Source: Amycolatopsis sp.
GTDB taxonomy: Bacteria; Actinomycetota; Actinomycetes; Mycobacteriales; Pseudonocardiaceae
Direction: 5' to 3'
DNA length: 64,000 nt
Assembly: GCF_025464955.1 (NCBI RefSeq)
Contig: NZ_JAODNM010000105.1
Location: 1-64,000, forward strand
Shown: positions 54,725 through 62,951 of the stretch, in pieces
How the letters are laid out: the number at the start of each line of letters is the position of its first letter
Position numbering within the stretch: position 1 is the first letter of the stretch
The notes under the pieces: model-generated
What the model was told of the DNA's origin: nothing
What the model saw: the letters and a program-made list of their open reading frames with translations, nothing else
Databases searched by the model: none
Translations under genes and position numbers: made by a program

Positions 54725-55995
54725 GAAGTCCTGCTTTCTGCCGGGATCGCCGGCACCTGCGCGTTGACCGCGGTCCCGTCGCCGGGCGCGCTCTCGATGA
54801 CCAGCATGCCGTCGACGCGCTGCAGCCGCTGCCGCATCGCCTCCAGTCCGAAACCCGTACCGTCGACGTCTTCCTGCTTCTGTGACAACGACTTCTGCGA
54901 CACCAGATCCGGCGCGAAGCCGACGCCGTTGTCGCGCACGTCCAGCATCACCACATCGTCCGAATAGGACAGGGTGAGCCCGACCATGGACGCGTCGGCG
55001 TGCTTGCCCGCGTTGGCCAGCGACTCCTGCGCGACGCGGTAGAGGGTGACCTCCAGATCGGGCAGCAGCGGATACGCGTCGCCGGTGGTTTCGATGCGGA
55101 TCGGCACGCCCGAGGTCTCCGACCACTTGCGGCCCAGCTCGTCGAGCGCATCCGGAAGCCTCGACCCCGTCAGGGATACCGGCCGTAACGCCTGCACCGA
55201 GCGACGCGCTTCGGCGAGACTTTCCTTGGCCAGCGTGTGGACGTGCGCGAGGTGGCGGCTGCGTCCCGCCTCGTCGGTCGCGCGGTCGGCGGCCTGCAGC
55301 TGCGTGATGATCCCGGCCAGCCCCTGTGCGATCGTGTCGTGGATTTCGCCTGCCATCCGCTGCCGTTCGTCGAAGATCCCCGCTTCGCGAGCCTGCGCCA
55401 GGAGTCGGGCGTGCAGGCCGAGGTTCTCCTCCAACGCCGCTTCGACCTTCGCGTTCGCCTCGGCGAGAGCTCCGATCGCCTTGCGCCGCCGCTCGCTTTC
55501 GGCCCCGATGAACCACGCCGCGTACAGCAGCGGACCCACGACTGACACCACGAGCACCCACGCGGAGGTGCGTGAGTCGGGGCCCCAGTCGCCCCGCGCC
55601 ACCATCGGGATCATCGCTGTGATCGCTACCGGGAATACGCACCAGCGCGCCGAGAACAACGCGAACGCGAACGGGTAGCCGACGGACACGAACGCGGTGA
55701 ACGTGTTGTCCCGGCTGGTCAGCAGGGCCGCCAGGCCCAGTGTGACGAGGTAGTACCCGGCGACGGCCGGCAGATGGCCGATGCGTCGCGGGAACAACGG
55801 CACCAGGCCGAGCAGCCAGACCGCGGTGAGTGCGACGAGCGCGAGCGTGCCAAGCCAGTGCCGGGGGTCGCCGTGCGCCGACGCCGCCGCCCAGATCGTG
55901 CACGCGAGCAGCAGGATCAGGCCGAGTGTGGACAGGATGAACCCGCCGTAACGTTCGGCCCGCTCGTCCACCACACCCGGCACCACACCCATCAT
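54721..55995 (-). CDS. NarX/DesK-type sensor histidine kinase
   Basis: 424 residues. Membrane-spanning sensor half with about five hydrophobic segments in the first 170 residues (GGFILSTLGLILLLACTIWA to SAWVLVVSVVGPLLYAAWFI), then a coiled linker (ALAEANAKVEAALEENLGLH). HisKA_3 dimerisation with the phospho-His in DERQRMAGEIHDTIAQGLAG, and ATP-binding N box AQESLANAGKHADA, DNGVGFAPD, GTGFGLEAMRQRL. The start ATG 55995 or the next ATG 55992; GACAAT lies seven bases before the first. Coupled to the regulator gene by a four-base overlap. Confidence 0.92.
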   Translation of the reverse strand: MMGVVPGVVDERAERYGGFILSTLGLILLLACTIWAAASAHGDPRHWLGTLALVALTAVWLLGLVPLFPRRIGHLPAVAGYYLVTLGLAALLTSRDNTFTAFVSVGYPFAFALFSARWCVFPVAITAMIPMVARGDWGPDSRTSAWVLVVSVVGPLLYAAWFIGAESERRRKAIGALAEANAKVEAALEENLGLHARLLAQAREAGIFDERQRMAGEIHDTIAQGLAGIITQLQAADRATDEAGRSRHLAHVHTLAKESLAEARRSVQALRPVSLTGSRLPDALDELGRKWSETSGVPIRIETTGDAYPLLPDLEVTLYRVAQESLANAGKHADASMVGLTLSYSDDVVMLDVRDNGVGFAPDLVSQKSLSQKQEDVDGTGFGLEAMRQRLQRVDGMLVIESAPGDGTAVNAQVPAIPAESRTS

Positions 55996-56073
55996 GACCG
56001 TGATTGTCGCAGGTGGTGGCCGGTCCGGGGGATCAACCGATCAGTCGCGAACTCCACCGAACGGTGGATGCGC

Positions 56074-56463
56074 TCACCGGCGTCGGCGGCCCAGGAACAG
56101 GGCGAGGGCGGCGGGCAGGACCAGCGCCAGGATGATGCTGTGGGTCTCGAACAGCAGCGCGATGGCGAGCACGATCGCGATCGGGATGGCACTCGCTGTC
56201 AGCATCCGCTGCGGCACGGTGCCGGTGCGCGGAGCGGGCTCGGCCTGCGCGCGAGGCACTGACAGCACCGCGGGTTGGGGCGCGGGCAGGTCCTCGAACA
56301 GCGGAATGAGGTCGCTGACCCGGGCCGCGGCACCGATTTTCGCCGAGCGTGAGCCGAACTCGTCGATGTCGAGACGTCCGGTGCTGACGTGTTCGCCGAG
56401 CACGTCCATCGCCTCTTCACGTTCGGCGTTGGACAGCCGCATGTCCCAGGGCTCCGCGCTCAC
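56074..56463 (-). CDS. DUF1707 membrane protein
   Basis: 129 residues. N-terminal DUF1707 domain (MRLSNAEREEAMDVLGEHVS, TGRLDIDEFGSRSAKIGAAA), then two hydrophobic stretches at about 85-122 (LTASAIPIAIVLAIALLFET, SIILALVLPAALALFLGRRR). The membrane end and cytoplasmic DUF1707 suggest a small membrane-attached regulator. GTG 56463 is preceded by TAGGAT at six bases (minus strand), so leaderless. A sibling gene follows 18 bases upstream in gene order (56482). Confidence 0.85.
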   Translation of the reverse strand: MSAEPWDMRLSNAEREEAMDVLGEHVSTGRLDIDEFGSRSAKIGAAARVSDLIPLFEDLPAPQPAVLSVPRAQAEPAPRTGTVPQRMLTASAIPIAIVLAIALLFETHSIILALVLPAALALFLGRRRR

Positions 56464-56481
56464 CAGGAGATCCTACGGCGC

Positions 56482-57027
56482 TCAGTACCGACGGCGGTCG
56501 CGCCGATCATCTCGGCGGTCGCGCCGGATGTCCCGACGCTCGCGGATGTCGTCACGCCGGTCATCCCGGCGGTGGTTGTGGTCGCCCGCCCAGTCGCGGC
56601 CCCAGAGTTGGCGGCCGACCCCGGTGAGCACCAGCGGGACCAGGAACCACCACCACCCGCCGACGGTGAGCATCAGCGCCAATCCGGCCAGCCACACCAC
56701 CGGCACGGCGGCCGCGGTCAGCCGCTGGTTGAGCGGTCGGCCGGCCCAGGTCATCGGCTGTCCCGGCGTGGACGGCGGCTGGACCTCGGTGCTCGTCGAC
56801 GCCGCTGTCTCCGCAGGTGCCGCGCCGAACTGCGGGTGCGGCTGCGGCAGGTCGTCGAAGATCTCGGCGAGCTCGCCGCGGGTCTTCACCGCCGTCACCT
56901 TCGCCGATCGGTCTCCGTACTCGTCGAGGTCGATCCGGCCCACGCTCATGTGTTCACCGAGTGCCTGGAGGGCGGCCTCACGGTCGAGGTCGCTGATTCT
57001 CAGCTGCGGTGACGGAACTTCGTTCAC
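56482..57027 (-). CDS. DUF1707 membrane protein with Arg/Asp-repeat tail
   Basis: 181 residues. DUF1707 domain at 8-65 (LRISDLDREAALQALGEHMS, VGRIDLDEYGDRSAKVTAVK), a hydrophobic region at about 108-140 (LTAAAVPVVWLAGLALMLTV, GGWWWFLVPLVL), then a C-terminal tail made almost wholly of Arg and Asp (HNHRRDDRRDDIRERRDIRR and further RRD repeats). The tail is mixed-charge low-complexity, possibly nucleic-acid or membrane-associated. GTG 57027 follows TACCAT by seven bases, giving a leaderless start. It is located between the biotin carboxylase and its smaller sibling. Confidence 0.85.
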   Translation of the reverse strand: MNEVPSPQLRISDLDREAALQALGEHMSVGRIDLDEYGDRSAKVTAVKTRGELAEIFDDLPQPHPQFGAAPAETAASTSTEVQPPSTPGQPMTWAGRPLNQRLTAAAVPVVWLAGLALMLTVGGWWWFLVPLVLTGVGRQLWGRDWAGDHNHRRDDRRDDIRERRDIRRDRRDDRRDRRRY

Positions 57028-57092
57028 GTTGTCGATGGTAGAGCCGTTTCTCCTGCTCGTCTGCCACGTCGGGAAATCGAGATGCCCTGAGT

Positions 57093-58901
57093 TCAGTCCT
57101 TGAGCTCGAGCAGAACCGACCCTTGCGTCACGGCTGCCCCGACTTCGACCGAAAGTCCGGTTACCGTGCCCGATTTATGTGCGGTGACCGGGTTTTCCAT
57201 CTTCATCGCCTCGAGGACGAGGATCAGCTCGCCCGCTTCGACCTGCTGACCCTCTTCGACGGAGACCTTGACGATCGTGCCCTGCATGGGCGCCGCGACC
57301 GCGTCACCGCTGACCGCGGCCTTGGTGCCGCCGGCGCGCTTGCGCGGCTTCGCTTTCACCGCGGTGCCACCGCCGCCGGCGCTGTCGGCGCCGGTGAGGG
57401 AGAACCCGCCGGGCAGTGAAACCTCCAGGCGACGGCCGCCGACCTCGACCACGACGGTCTGGCGGGCCTGCTCCTCTTCGACGTCGGCGGAACCGGCGGC
57501 GCTGAACGGCGGAATCCGGTTGTCGAACTCGGTCTCGATCCAGCGCGTGTGCACCGCGAAACCGGTGTCATCACCGATGAACGCCGGATCGTCGACGACC
57601 GCCCGGTGGAACGGGACGACAGTGGCCAAACCCTCGACGACGAACTCGGCGAGCGCGCGACGGCTGCGCTCCAACGCGTTGGCGCGGTCGGTGCCGGTGA
57701 CGATCAGCTTCGCCAGCATGGAGTCGAACTGCCCGCCGATCACCGAGCCGGACTCGACGCCGGAGTCGACGCGCACGCCGGGACCGGACGGCGCGACGAA
57801 CTTCGTCACCGTGCCGGGCGCGGGGAGGAAACCGCGGCCGGCGTCCTCGCCGTTGATGCGGAATTCGATCGAGTGGCCGCGGGGCACCGGATCCTCGGTG
57901 TAGCGCAGCTTCTCGCCGCGCGCGATGCGGAACATCTCGCGCACCAGGTCCATCCCGGCGGTCTCCTCGGAAACCGGGTGCTCGACCTGAAGGCGCGTGT
58001 TCACTTCGAGGAACGAGATCGTGCCGTCGACGGCGACGAGGTACTCGACCGTCCCAGCGCCGTAGTACCCGGCTTCGGCGCAGATCGCCTTGGCCGAGGA
58101 GTGGATACGGGCGCGCTGGTCGTCGGTGAGGAACGGCGCGGGCGCCTCCTCCACCAGCTTCTGGTTGCGGCGCTGCAGCGAACAGTCTCTGGTGCCCACG
58201 ACGATCACGGTGCCGTGCTGGTCGGCGAGGACCTGCGCTTCGACATGGCGCGACTTGTCGAGATAACGCTCCACAAAGCACTCGCCGCGACCGAAGGCGG
58301 AGATCGCTTCGCGGGTGGCGGACTCGAACAGCTCGGGGATTTCTTCCTTGGTACGAGCCACTTTCAGCCCGCGGCCGCCACCGCCGAAGGCGGCCTTGAT
58401 GGCCACTGGCAGGCCGTGTTCCTCGGCGAACGCGATGATCTCGTCGGCCGTCTCGACCGGATCCTTGGTGCCGGGCACCAGCGGGGCGCCGGCCCGCAGC
58501 GCGATGTGCCGCGCGGTCACCTTGTCCCCGAGGTCGCGGATGGACTGCGGGCTCGGGCCGATCCAGGTCAGCCCGGCGTCGATGACGGCCTGGGCGAAGT
58601 CGGCGTTCTCGGACAGGAAGCCGTATCCCGGGTGCACCGAGTCGGCTCCGGAGCGCTTTGCGGCGTCGAGCAGCTTGTCGGTCACCAGGTAGCTCTCGGC
58701 CGCTGTCGTTCCGCCGAGCGCGAAGGCCTCGTCGGCAAGCCGGACGTGCGGAGCGTCCCTGTCGGGTTCGGCGTACACCGCGACGCTGGTCAGCCCGGCG
58801 TCCTTGGCCGCGCGGATGACCCGGACCGCGATCTCGCCCCGGTTGGCCACCAGGACCTTGGTGACGGGTCCGCCTAAGTTCGGGCTGGCCTGCTCGGGCA
58901 C
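57093..58901 (-). CDS. Acetyl/propionyl-CoA carboxylase alpha chain (biotin carboxylase + BCCP)
   Basis: A 602-residue AccA3-type subunit. Biotin carboxylase: KVLVANRGEIAVRVIRAAKD, HPGYGFLSENADFAQAVIDA, ATP-grasp FGGGGRGLKVA, catalytic EVNTRLQVEHPVSE. A linker follows, then the biotinyl domain with the EAMKM motif (Lys567). It pairs with separate beta subunits to carboxylate acetyl-CoA or propionyl-CoA, feeding fatty-acid synthesis and, through methylmalonyl-CoA, the mutA-mutB-meaB operon. GTG 58901 is the start: AGGAGGT sits just before it, and the first conserved block begins after 14 residues. Confidence 0.95.
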   Translation of the reverse strand: MPEQASPNLGGPVTKVLVANRGEIAVRVIRAAKDAGLTSVAVYAEPDRDAPHVRLADEAFALGGTTAAESYLVTDKLLDAAKRSGADSVHPGYGFLSENADFAQAVIDAGLTWIGPSPQSIRDLGDKVTARHIALRAGAPLVPGTKDPVETADEIIAFAEEHGLPVAIKAAFGGGGRGLKVARTKEEIPELFESATREAISAFGRGECFVERYLDKSRHVEAQVLADQHGTVIVVGTRDCSLQRRNQKLVEEAPAPFLTDDQRARIHSSAKAICAEAGYYGAGTVEYLVAVDGTISFLEVNTRLQVEHPVSEETAGMDLVREMFRIARGEKLRYTEDPVPRGHSIEFRINGEDAGRGFLPAPGTVTKFVAPSGPGVRVDSGVESGSVIGGQFDSMLAKLIVTGTDRANALERSRRALAEFVVEGLATVVPFHRAVVDDPAFIGDDTGFAVHTRWIETEFDNRIPPFSAAGSADVEEEQARQTVVVEVGGRRLEVSLPGGFSLTGADSAGGGGTAVKAKPRKRAGGTKAAVSGDAVAAPMQGTIVKVSVEEGQQVEAGELILVLEAMKMENPVTAHKSGTVTGLSVEVGAAVTQGSVLLELKD

Positions 58902-59033
58902 GCCGTACCTCCTGTGTCGTCCGCTGGTGACCACGCGGCGCCTAGCACTTCCACGGGCCAGAGCTGCAGTTTAGGGGACTGAACAGGGTGTCGCGGTGTA
59001 ACGAGGACCACCGTCGAGTCCATACGTCGAGTC

Positions 59034-59318
59034 CTACACAGACGCCGCTGTGTGCCGAAGTTCGGCTGGGAGTGGCGAGTCCAGCACGATGAGGTCGTAC
59101 GGGTGTCCCTGGTGGATCGTCGGCAGGTTCTCCGTGCGCACGAGCAGCCACGGCTGGTGCGGGCCGCAGCATTCGACAAGCTTGTCCAGCGTGGAGAACG
59201 CGACGAGCGCGGTCTGGCCGTCGGGCGTGCGGCGCAGCTCGATCGACGCGCCGGAGCGGTCGGCTTCGGGCGTGCCGGTCGGCAGGTACAGGGCGGAAGG
59301 CAGATTCGGATTGGTCAC
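59034..59318 (-). CDS. SAV_915-like / SseB-type small protein
   Basis: 94 residues: LPSALYLPTGTPEADRSGAS, RRTPDGQTALVAFSTLDKLV, then ECCGPHQPWLLVRTENLPTI. It matches the SAV_915 family of small actinobacterial proteins with the SseB-like pattern TALVAFS-LDKL. The function is unknown. GTG 59318 is preferred over the ATG at 59351 because TATGTT stands six bases before it on the minus strand. It is divergent to the membrane protein at 59369; the two starts are only 50 bases apart. Confidence 0.75.
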   Translation of the reverse strand: MTNPNLPSALYLPTGTPEADRSGASIELRRTPDGQTALVAFSTLDKLVECCGPHQPWLLVRTENLPTIHQGHPYDLIVLDSPLPAELRHTAASV

Positions 59319-59368
59319 CGGGACAACATAGACGGACACCCACAGCGACATCGCTTACGCTCTCGGCT
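59319..59368. promoter_or_regulatory. Divergent leaderless promoters
   Basis: Rightward: TACGCT at 59356-59361 lies seven bases before ATG 59369. Leftward: TATGTT (minus strand, about 59330-59325) lies six bases before GTG 59318. The two -10 boxes are about 25 bases apart, so -35 regions must overlap, implying competition or joint control. Confidence 0.6.
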
Positions 59369-60082
59369 ATGTGGAACATCGGGGTGCGTACACCGAGATC
59401 GGTGCTGGTCACCGTGTTGGTGGCGCTCGTGGTGATGATCGCCGCGCTGGCCGTCGTCGTCGCGATGCGGCCGCGGCCGGAAGCGCCGCTGAGCACCGCG
59501 GCACCGAACATCGCCCCGCAGTCGACCCCGGCTTGCGGGAAGGCGGCCTGTCACCCGGTGAAGTCGATCGGGATCCACGGGACCACCGTCACCCTGATGG
59601 ATGACGGGCAGGGCGGTTCGGGACTGGTCACCGTCGGCAGCGACAAGTCACCCCTCGAAGAGGTGACCATCACCGCGCTCGGCGCCAAGCTCGGCCCGGA
59701 CTCGTTGAGCTGCCTCGACGGAACCACTGCGGCCTGCCTGGTGCAGGGCAGGCAATCCGCCGGCGTGGTGATCGCCGAGGTGGTGACCTCGGACGGCGAC
59801 ACCTGGCGGACGTCCGAACGGCAGTACCTCTCGGACGCCTCCTACATCGGCCTCGACGACGTCACCGGCGACAACGTCCCCGAAGTACTCGTCGTCCGGC
59901 ACGAATGCCCCGACAGCACGTCCGGCACTCCGCGGTGCACGGCCGCGCCGGTGCTCGCGGAGGTCTTCGACCTCGCGGGCGTCACGCTCGGCTGCACCCG
60001 GAAGTACACGTCGCCGTCGCAACTGCACGGCTGGCCGGTCATCCGGCTGACCAAGGCGGATGTCCGCGCCTGCCCGAGTTAG
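59369..60082 (+). CDS. Membrane-anchored exported protein of unknown function
   Basis: 237 residues. A single N-terminal helix (VLVTVLVALVVMIAALAVVV, about 12-32) exposes the remainder outside. The exported part is rich in cysteines (ACGKAACHP, LSCLDGTTAACL, RHECPDSTSGTPRC, GCTRKY), an even number suggesting disulfides, and includes a beta-propeller/FG-GAP-like phrase IGLDDVTGDNVPEVLVV. No family identified; the fold may be a small calcium-binding beta domain. Leaderless start: TACGCT, seven bases, ATG 59369. Confidence 0.75.
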   Translation: MWNIGVRTPRSVLVTVLVALVVMIAALAVVVAMRPRPEAPLSTAAPNIAPQSTPACGKAACHPVKSIGIHGTTVTLMDDGQGGSGLVTVGSDKSPLEEVTITALGAKLGPDSLSCLDGTTAACLVQGRQSAGVVIAEVVTSDGDTWRTSERQYLSDASYIGLDDVTGDNVPEVLVVRHECPDSTSGTPRCTAAPVLAEVFDLAGVTLGCTRKYTSPSQLHGWPVIRLTKADVRACPS

Positions 60083-60139
60083 GCAGACGCGCCGAGCCAC
60101 GTTCGTCGGTGGGACGGCTCTCAGAATGTGAAAAAGGCG

Positions 60140-60772
60140 TTAGGCCTCTCGGGTGGTCTTCCACAGATCGACCACGCTGACCCCGACCGCGGACAGCAGC
60201 TGCCGGGTCAGGGGCAGGCTGATGCCGACGACGCTCGACGGGTCGCCGTCGATGCCCTCCACGAACCAGCCGCCGAGCGCGTCCAGGGTGAACGAACCGG
60301 CGACGGCCAGGGGCTCCCCAGTGGCGATGTAGATGTCCAGCTCACGGGCGGTAGGAGTGGCGAAACGGACGGTCGTCGTTCGGCTGGCTGAAGCCTGTTC
60401 GGTGCGCTGACCGCCGTCCAGCTTGATGATCGCGTGACCGGTCAGCAGCTCGCCCGTCGAGCCCGCCATAACGGCCCAACGCTCGCGCGCGATCTCTGGC
60501 GTGCCCGGTTTGCCGACCATCTCGCCGCCGATCGACAGCATCGAGTCGCAGCCGACGATCACGGCGTCCGGCGTGGTCTGCGCGACGGTGTCGGCGACAG
60601 CCTCCGCTTTGGCCAACGCCAGGGCTGTGACCAGCTCGGATGGGGTCGGATCGGTGAGACCGGCGGCCACCGCGTCCTCGTCGACACCGGAGACCACGAC
60701 GCTCGGTTCGAGGCCGGCGTTGCGCAGGATCGACAGGCGGGCGGGGGACGCGGAGGCGAGGACAAAGTGCAC
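60140..60772 (-). CDS. maf: Maf-like nucleotide pyrophosphatase
   Basis: 210 residues. The Maf motif FVLASASPARLSILRNAGL, the catalytic Asp in VIVGCDSMLSIGG, and VGKPGTPEIARERWAVMAGS. The family hydrolyses dTTP, UTP or m7GTP-like nucleotides, cleaning the nucleotide pool or delaying division. GTG 60772 is chosen although an in-frame GTG lies nine bases upstream: TACCGT stands exactly seven bases before 60772 on the minus strand, predicting a leaderless message that begins HFVLAS. A maf-accA neighbourhood also occurs in mycobacteria. Confidence 0.92.
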   Translation of the reverse strand: MHFVLASASPARLSILRNAGLEPSVVVSGVDEDAVAAGLTDPTPSELVTALALAKAEAVADTVAQTTPDAVIVGCDSMLSIGGEMVGKPGTPEIARERWAVMAGSTGELLTGHAIIKLDGGQRTEQASASRTTTVRFATPTARELDIYIATGEPLAVAGSFTLDALGGWFVEGIDGDPSSVVGISLPLTRQLLSAVGVSVVDLWKTTREA

Positions 60773-60897
60773 CTCACGCACGGTAGCGGACCTCGGGCGT
60801 TATCTGATCGTAACCCGGAATCGGGCATCTCCCGGCTACTTTGTTGTGGCTCGCAACATATGTGGATTTCACATCCTTGAACAGCTTCGGAGGAACA

Positions 60898-62772
60898 ATG
60901 TCGTCCCGCCTCCGCGTCCGAAGATCAGTTCGAACGACGCGAACCGTAGTGCTCACGGGTCTGCTCCTGGCCGGTACCGCTTTGGCGCCGATGGCGTCGG
61001 CGACGCCGACCCCCCTCTACAAGAACTCGCACGCCTCGGTGACCTCCCGGGTCAACGACCTGATGTCGAGGATGACCCTCGACGACAAACTCGGGCAGAT
61101 GACACAGGCCGAGCGCGGCGCGGTGACGCCGGCCCAGTCCGCGGCCTCGAAGCTCGGTTCGGTGCTGTCCGGCGGCGGCTCGGTGCCCACGCCGAACACG
61201 GCGGTGTCCTGGGCGGACATGTACGACGCCTACCAGAAGGCTGCGACGTCCACCGGTCTCGGCATCCCGATCATCTACGGCGTCGACGCCGTGCACGGCG
61301 ACAACAACCTCTACGGCGCGACGATCTTCCCGCAGAACATCGGGATCGGTGCCGCGCACGACCCGAAGCTCACCGAGCAGATCGGCCGCGCGACCGCCGA
61401 AGAGATGTCCGCGACCGGAGTCGACGAGGACTTCGCGCCTTGCCTGTGTGTCGCGCGTGACGACCGCTGGGGGCGGACGTACGAGTCCTACGGCGAAGTT
61501 CCCGGCAACGCCGTCGCGAACTCCACGATCATCAACGGCCTGCAGGGCAAGTCCCTCGACGCCCCGGGTTCGGTGATGGCCACCGCGAAGCACTTCATCG
61601 GCGACGGCGGCACCACGAACGGGACCGACCAGGGCAACACGCAGATCAGCGACTGGGAGCTGCGCGCGATCCACCTCCCGCCGTTCCGCGCGGCCGTCCA
61701 GCGCGGCGTCGGCGCGGTGATGATCAGTTACAACAGCATCAACGGCTTGAAGGACCACGGGAACAAGTACCTCATCACCGATCTGCTCAAGGGTGAGCTG
61801 GGCTTCTCCGGCATCGTGATCTCGGACTGGAACGGCATCGACCAGATCGACGGCCAGTCGGGCTTCACCCCGGCCGAGGTCGCTCAGGCCGTCAACGCCG
61901 GTCTCGACCTGTTCATGGTGCCGAACGACTCCGCCAAGTTCATCTCGACCTTGGGTGCCGAGGTGGCCAACGGCGACGTCCCGATGTCCCGCATCGACGA
62001 CGCGAACCGGCGCATCCTCACCAAGAAGTTCCAGCTCGGCCTGTTCGAGCACCCGTACGCCGACCGCTCGTTCATGAACACGGTCGGCAGTGCGCAGCAC
62101 CACGAGCTGGCCCGTCAGGCCGCGCGGGAATCCCAGGTGCTGCTGAAGAACGACGGCGTGCTGCCGCTGGCGAAGAAGAACAACAAGATCTTCGTCGCCG
62201 GCAAGAACGCCAACGACATGGGTAACCAGGCGGGCGGCTGGACATTGACCTGGCAAGGTCAGAGCGGCGAGCGCGTCATCCCGGGAACCACCATCCTCGA
62301 CGGCATCAAATCCGATGCCGGGAAGGGCACCACGGTGACCTATGACCGTGCGGGTAACGGAATTGACTCGAGCTACAAGGTCGCGGTCGCGGTGGTGGGA
62401 GAGACGCCTTACGCCGAGGGCCACGGTGACCGTCCGAACGGTCTCCAGCTCGACGCCGAAGACCTCTCCACCATCGCCAAGCTGAAGGCGACCGGCGTGC
62501 CGGTGGTCGTGGTCCTGGTCTCCGGCCGGGTCCTCGACGTCGCCAACGAACTCCCCGGCTGGAACGGGCTCGTCGAGTCCTTCCTGCCAGGCAGTGAAGG
62601 CGCCGGTGTCGCCGACGTTCTTTACGGCGACTACAAGCCCACGGGCAAGCTCTCGTTCACCTGGCCGGCCAGCTCCGCGCAGGAGCCGATCAACCCGGGT
62701 GACGGCAAGACGGGCCTGTTTCCCTACGGCTACGGCCTGACGTACGGCAAGCACCGCAACGACGAGAACTAA
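60898..62772 (+). CDS. Secreted GH3 beta-glucosidase/beta-glycosidase
   Basis: 624 residues. A twin-Arg-free signal peptide with RTTRTVVLTGLLLAGTALAP cleaves around ASATPTP. GH3 domain: GIPIIYGVDAVHGDNNLYGA, KHFIGDGGTTNGTDQGN, and the nucleophile Asp310 in VISDWNGID. The C-terminal GH3 domain (SQVLLKNDGVLPLAKKNNKI, EGHGDRPNGLQLDAE) is present and it ends after GLFPYGYGLTY. It removes terminal beta-linked glucose from oligosaccharides such as cellobiose outside the cell. ATG 60898 has GGAGGA properly spaced. A large bidirectional terminator follows. Confidence 0.94.
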   Translation: MSSRLRVRRSVRTTRTVVLTGLLLAGTALAPMASATPTPLYKNSHASVTSRVNDLMSRMTLDDKLGQMTQAERGAVTPAQSAASKLGSVLSGGGSVPTPNTAVSWADMYDAYQKAATSTGLGIPIIYGVDAVHGDNNLYGATIFPQNIGIGAAHDPKLTEQIGRATAEEMSATGVDEDFAPCLCVARDDRWGRTYESYGEVPGNAVANSTIINGLQGKSLDAPGSVMATAKHFIGDGGTTNGTDQGNTQISDWELRAIHLPPFRAAVQRGVGAVMISYNSINGLKDHGNKYLITDLLKGELGFSGIVISDWNGIDQIDGQSGFTPAEVAQAVNAGLDLFMVPNDSAKFISTLGAEVANGDVPMSRIDDANRRILTKKFQLGLFEHPYADRSFMNTVGSAQHHELARQAARESQVLLKNDGVLPLAKKNNKIFVAGKNANDMGNQAGGWTLTWQGQSGERVIPGTTILDGIKSDAGKGTTVTYDRAGNGIDSSYKVAVAVVGETPYAEGHGDRPNGLQLDAEDLSTIAKLKATGVPVVVVLVSGRVLDVANELPGWNGLVESFLPGSEGAGVADVLYGDYKPTGKLSFTWPASSAQEPINPGDGKTGLFPYGYGLTYGKHRNDEN

Positions 62773-62790
62773 GTCGCGTCGCTCCAGGGA

Positions 62791-62842
62791 GTTGTGGGCG
62801 GGCCGTTTCCCGATCGGGAAACGACCCGCCCACAACATTTTT
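62791..62842. terminator. Large hairpin terminator with U-tract
   Basis: GTTGTGGGCGGG.CGTTTCCC (62791-62811) pairs with GGGAAACG.CCCGCCCACAAC (62816-62836) around GATC, followed by ATTTTT. A stem of about 20 bp just after the GH3 stop. It is a strong intrinsic terminator for the glucosidase gene and, being near-symmetrical, could also serve the converging MFS gene. Confidence 0.9.
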
Positions 62843-62867
62843 CAGCTCTGGCGGCTACGTCCAGGGC

Positions 62868-62933
62868 CCCCACTTTTGCGTTTTTGTGGGGTCTCTTAGT
62901 TTCTAAGAGACCGCAAGTCGCCGTCGAGTTGCG
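62868..62933. repeat. Composite palindrome, inverted copy of the element at 5536-5598
   Basis: CCCCAC TTTTGCGTTTTT GTGGGG (62868-62890), then GGTCTCTTAG/CTAAGAGACC (62890-62899, 62903-62912), then CGCAAGTCG/CGAGTTGCG (62912-62920, 62925-62933, one mismatch). It is the same module order as at 5536-5598, read on the other strand. Between the converging GH3 and MFS genes. Confidence 0.75.
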
Positions 62934-62951
62934 TGGGACTTGCTGGGCACT

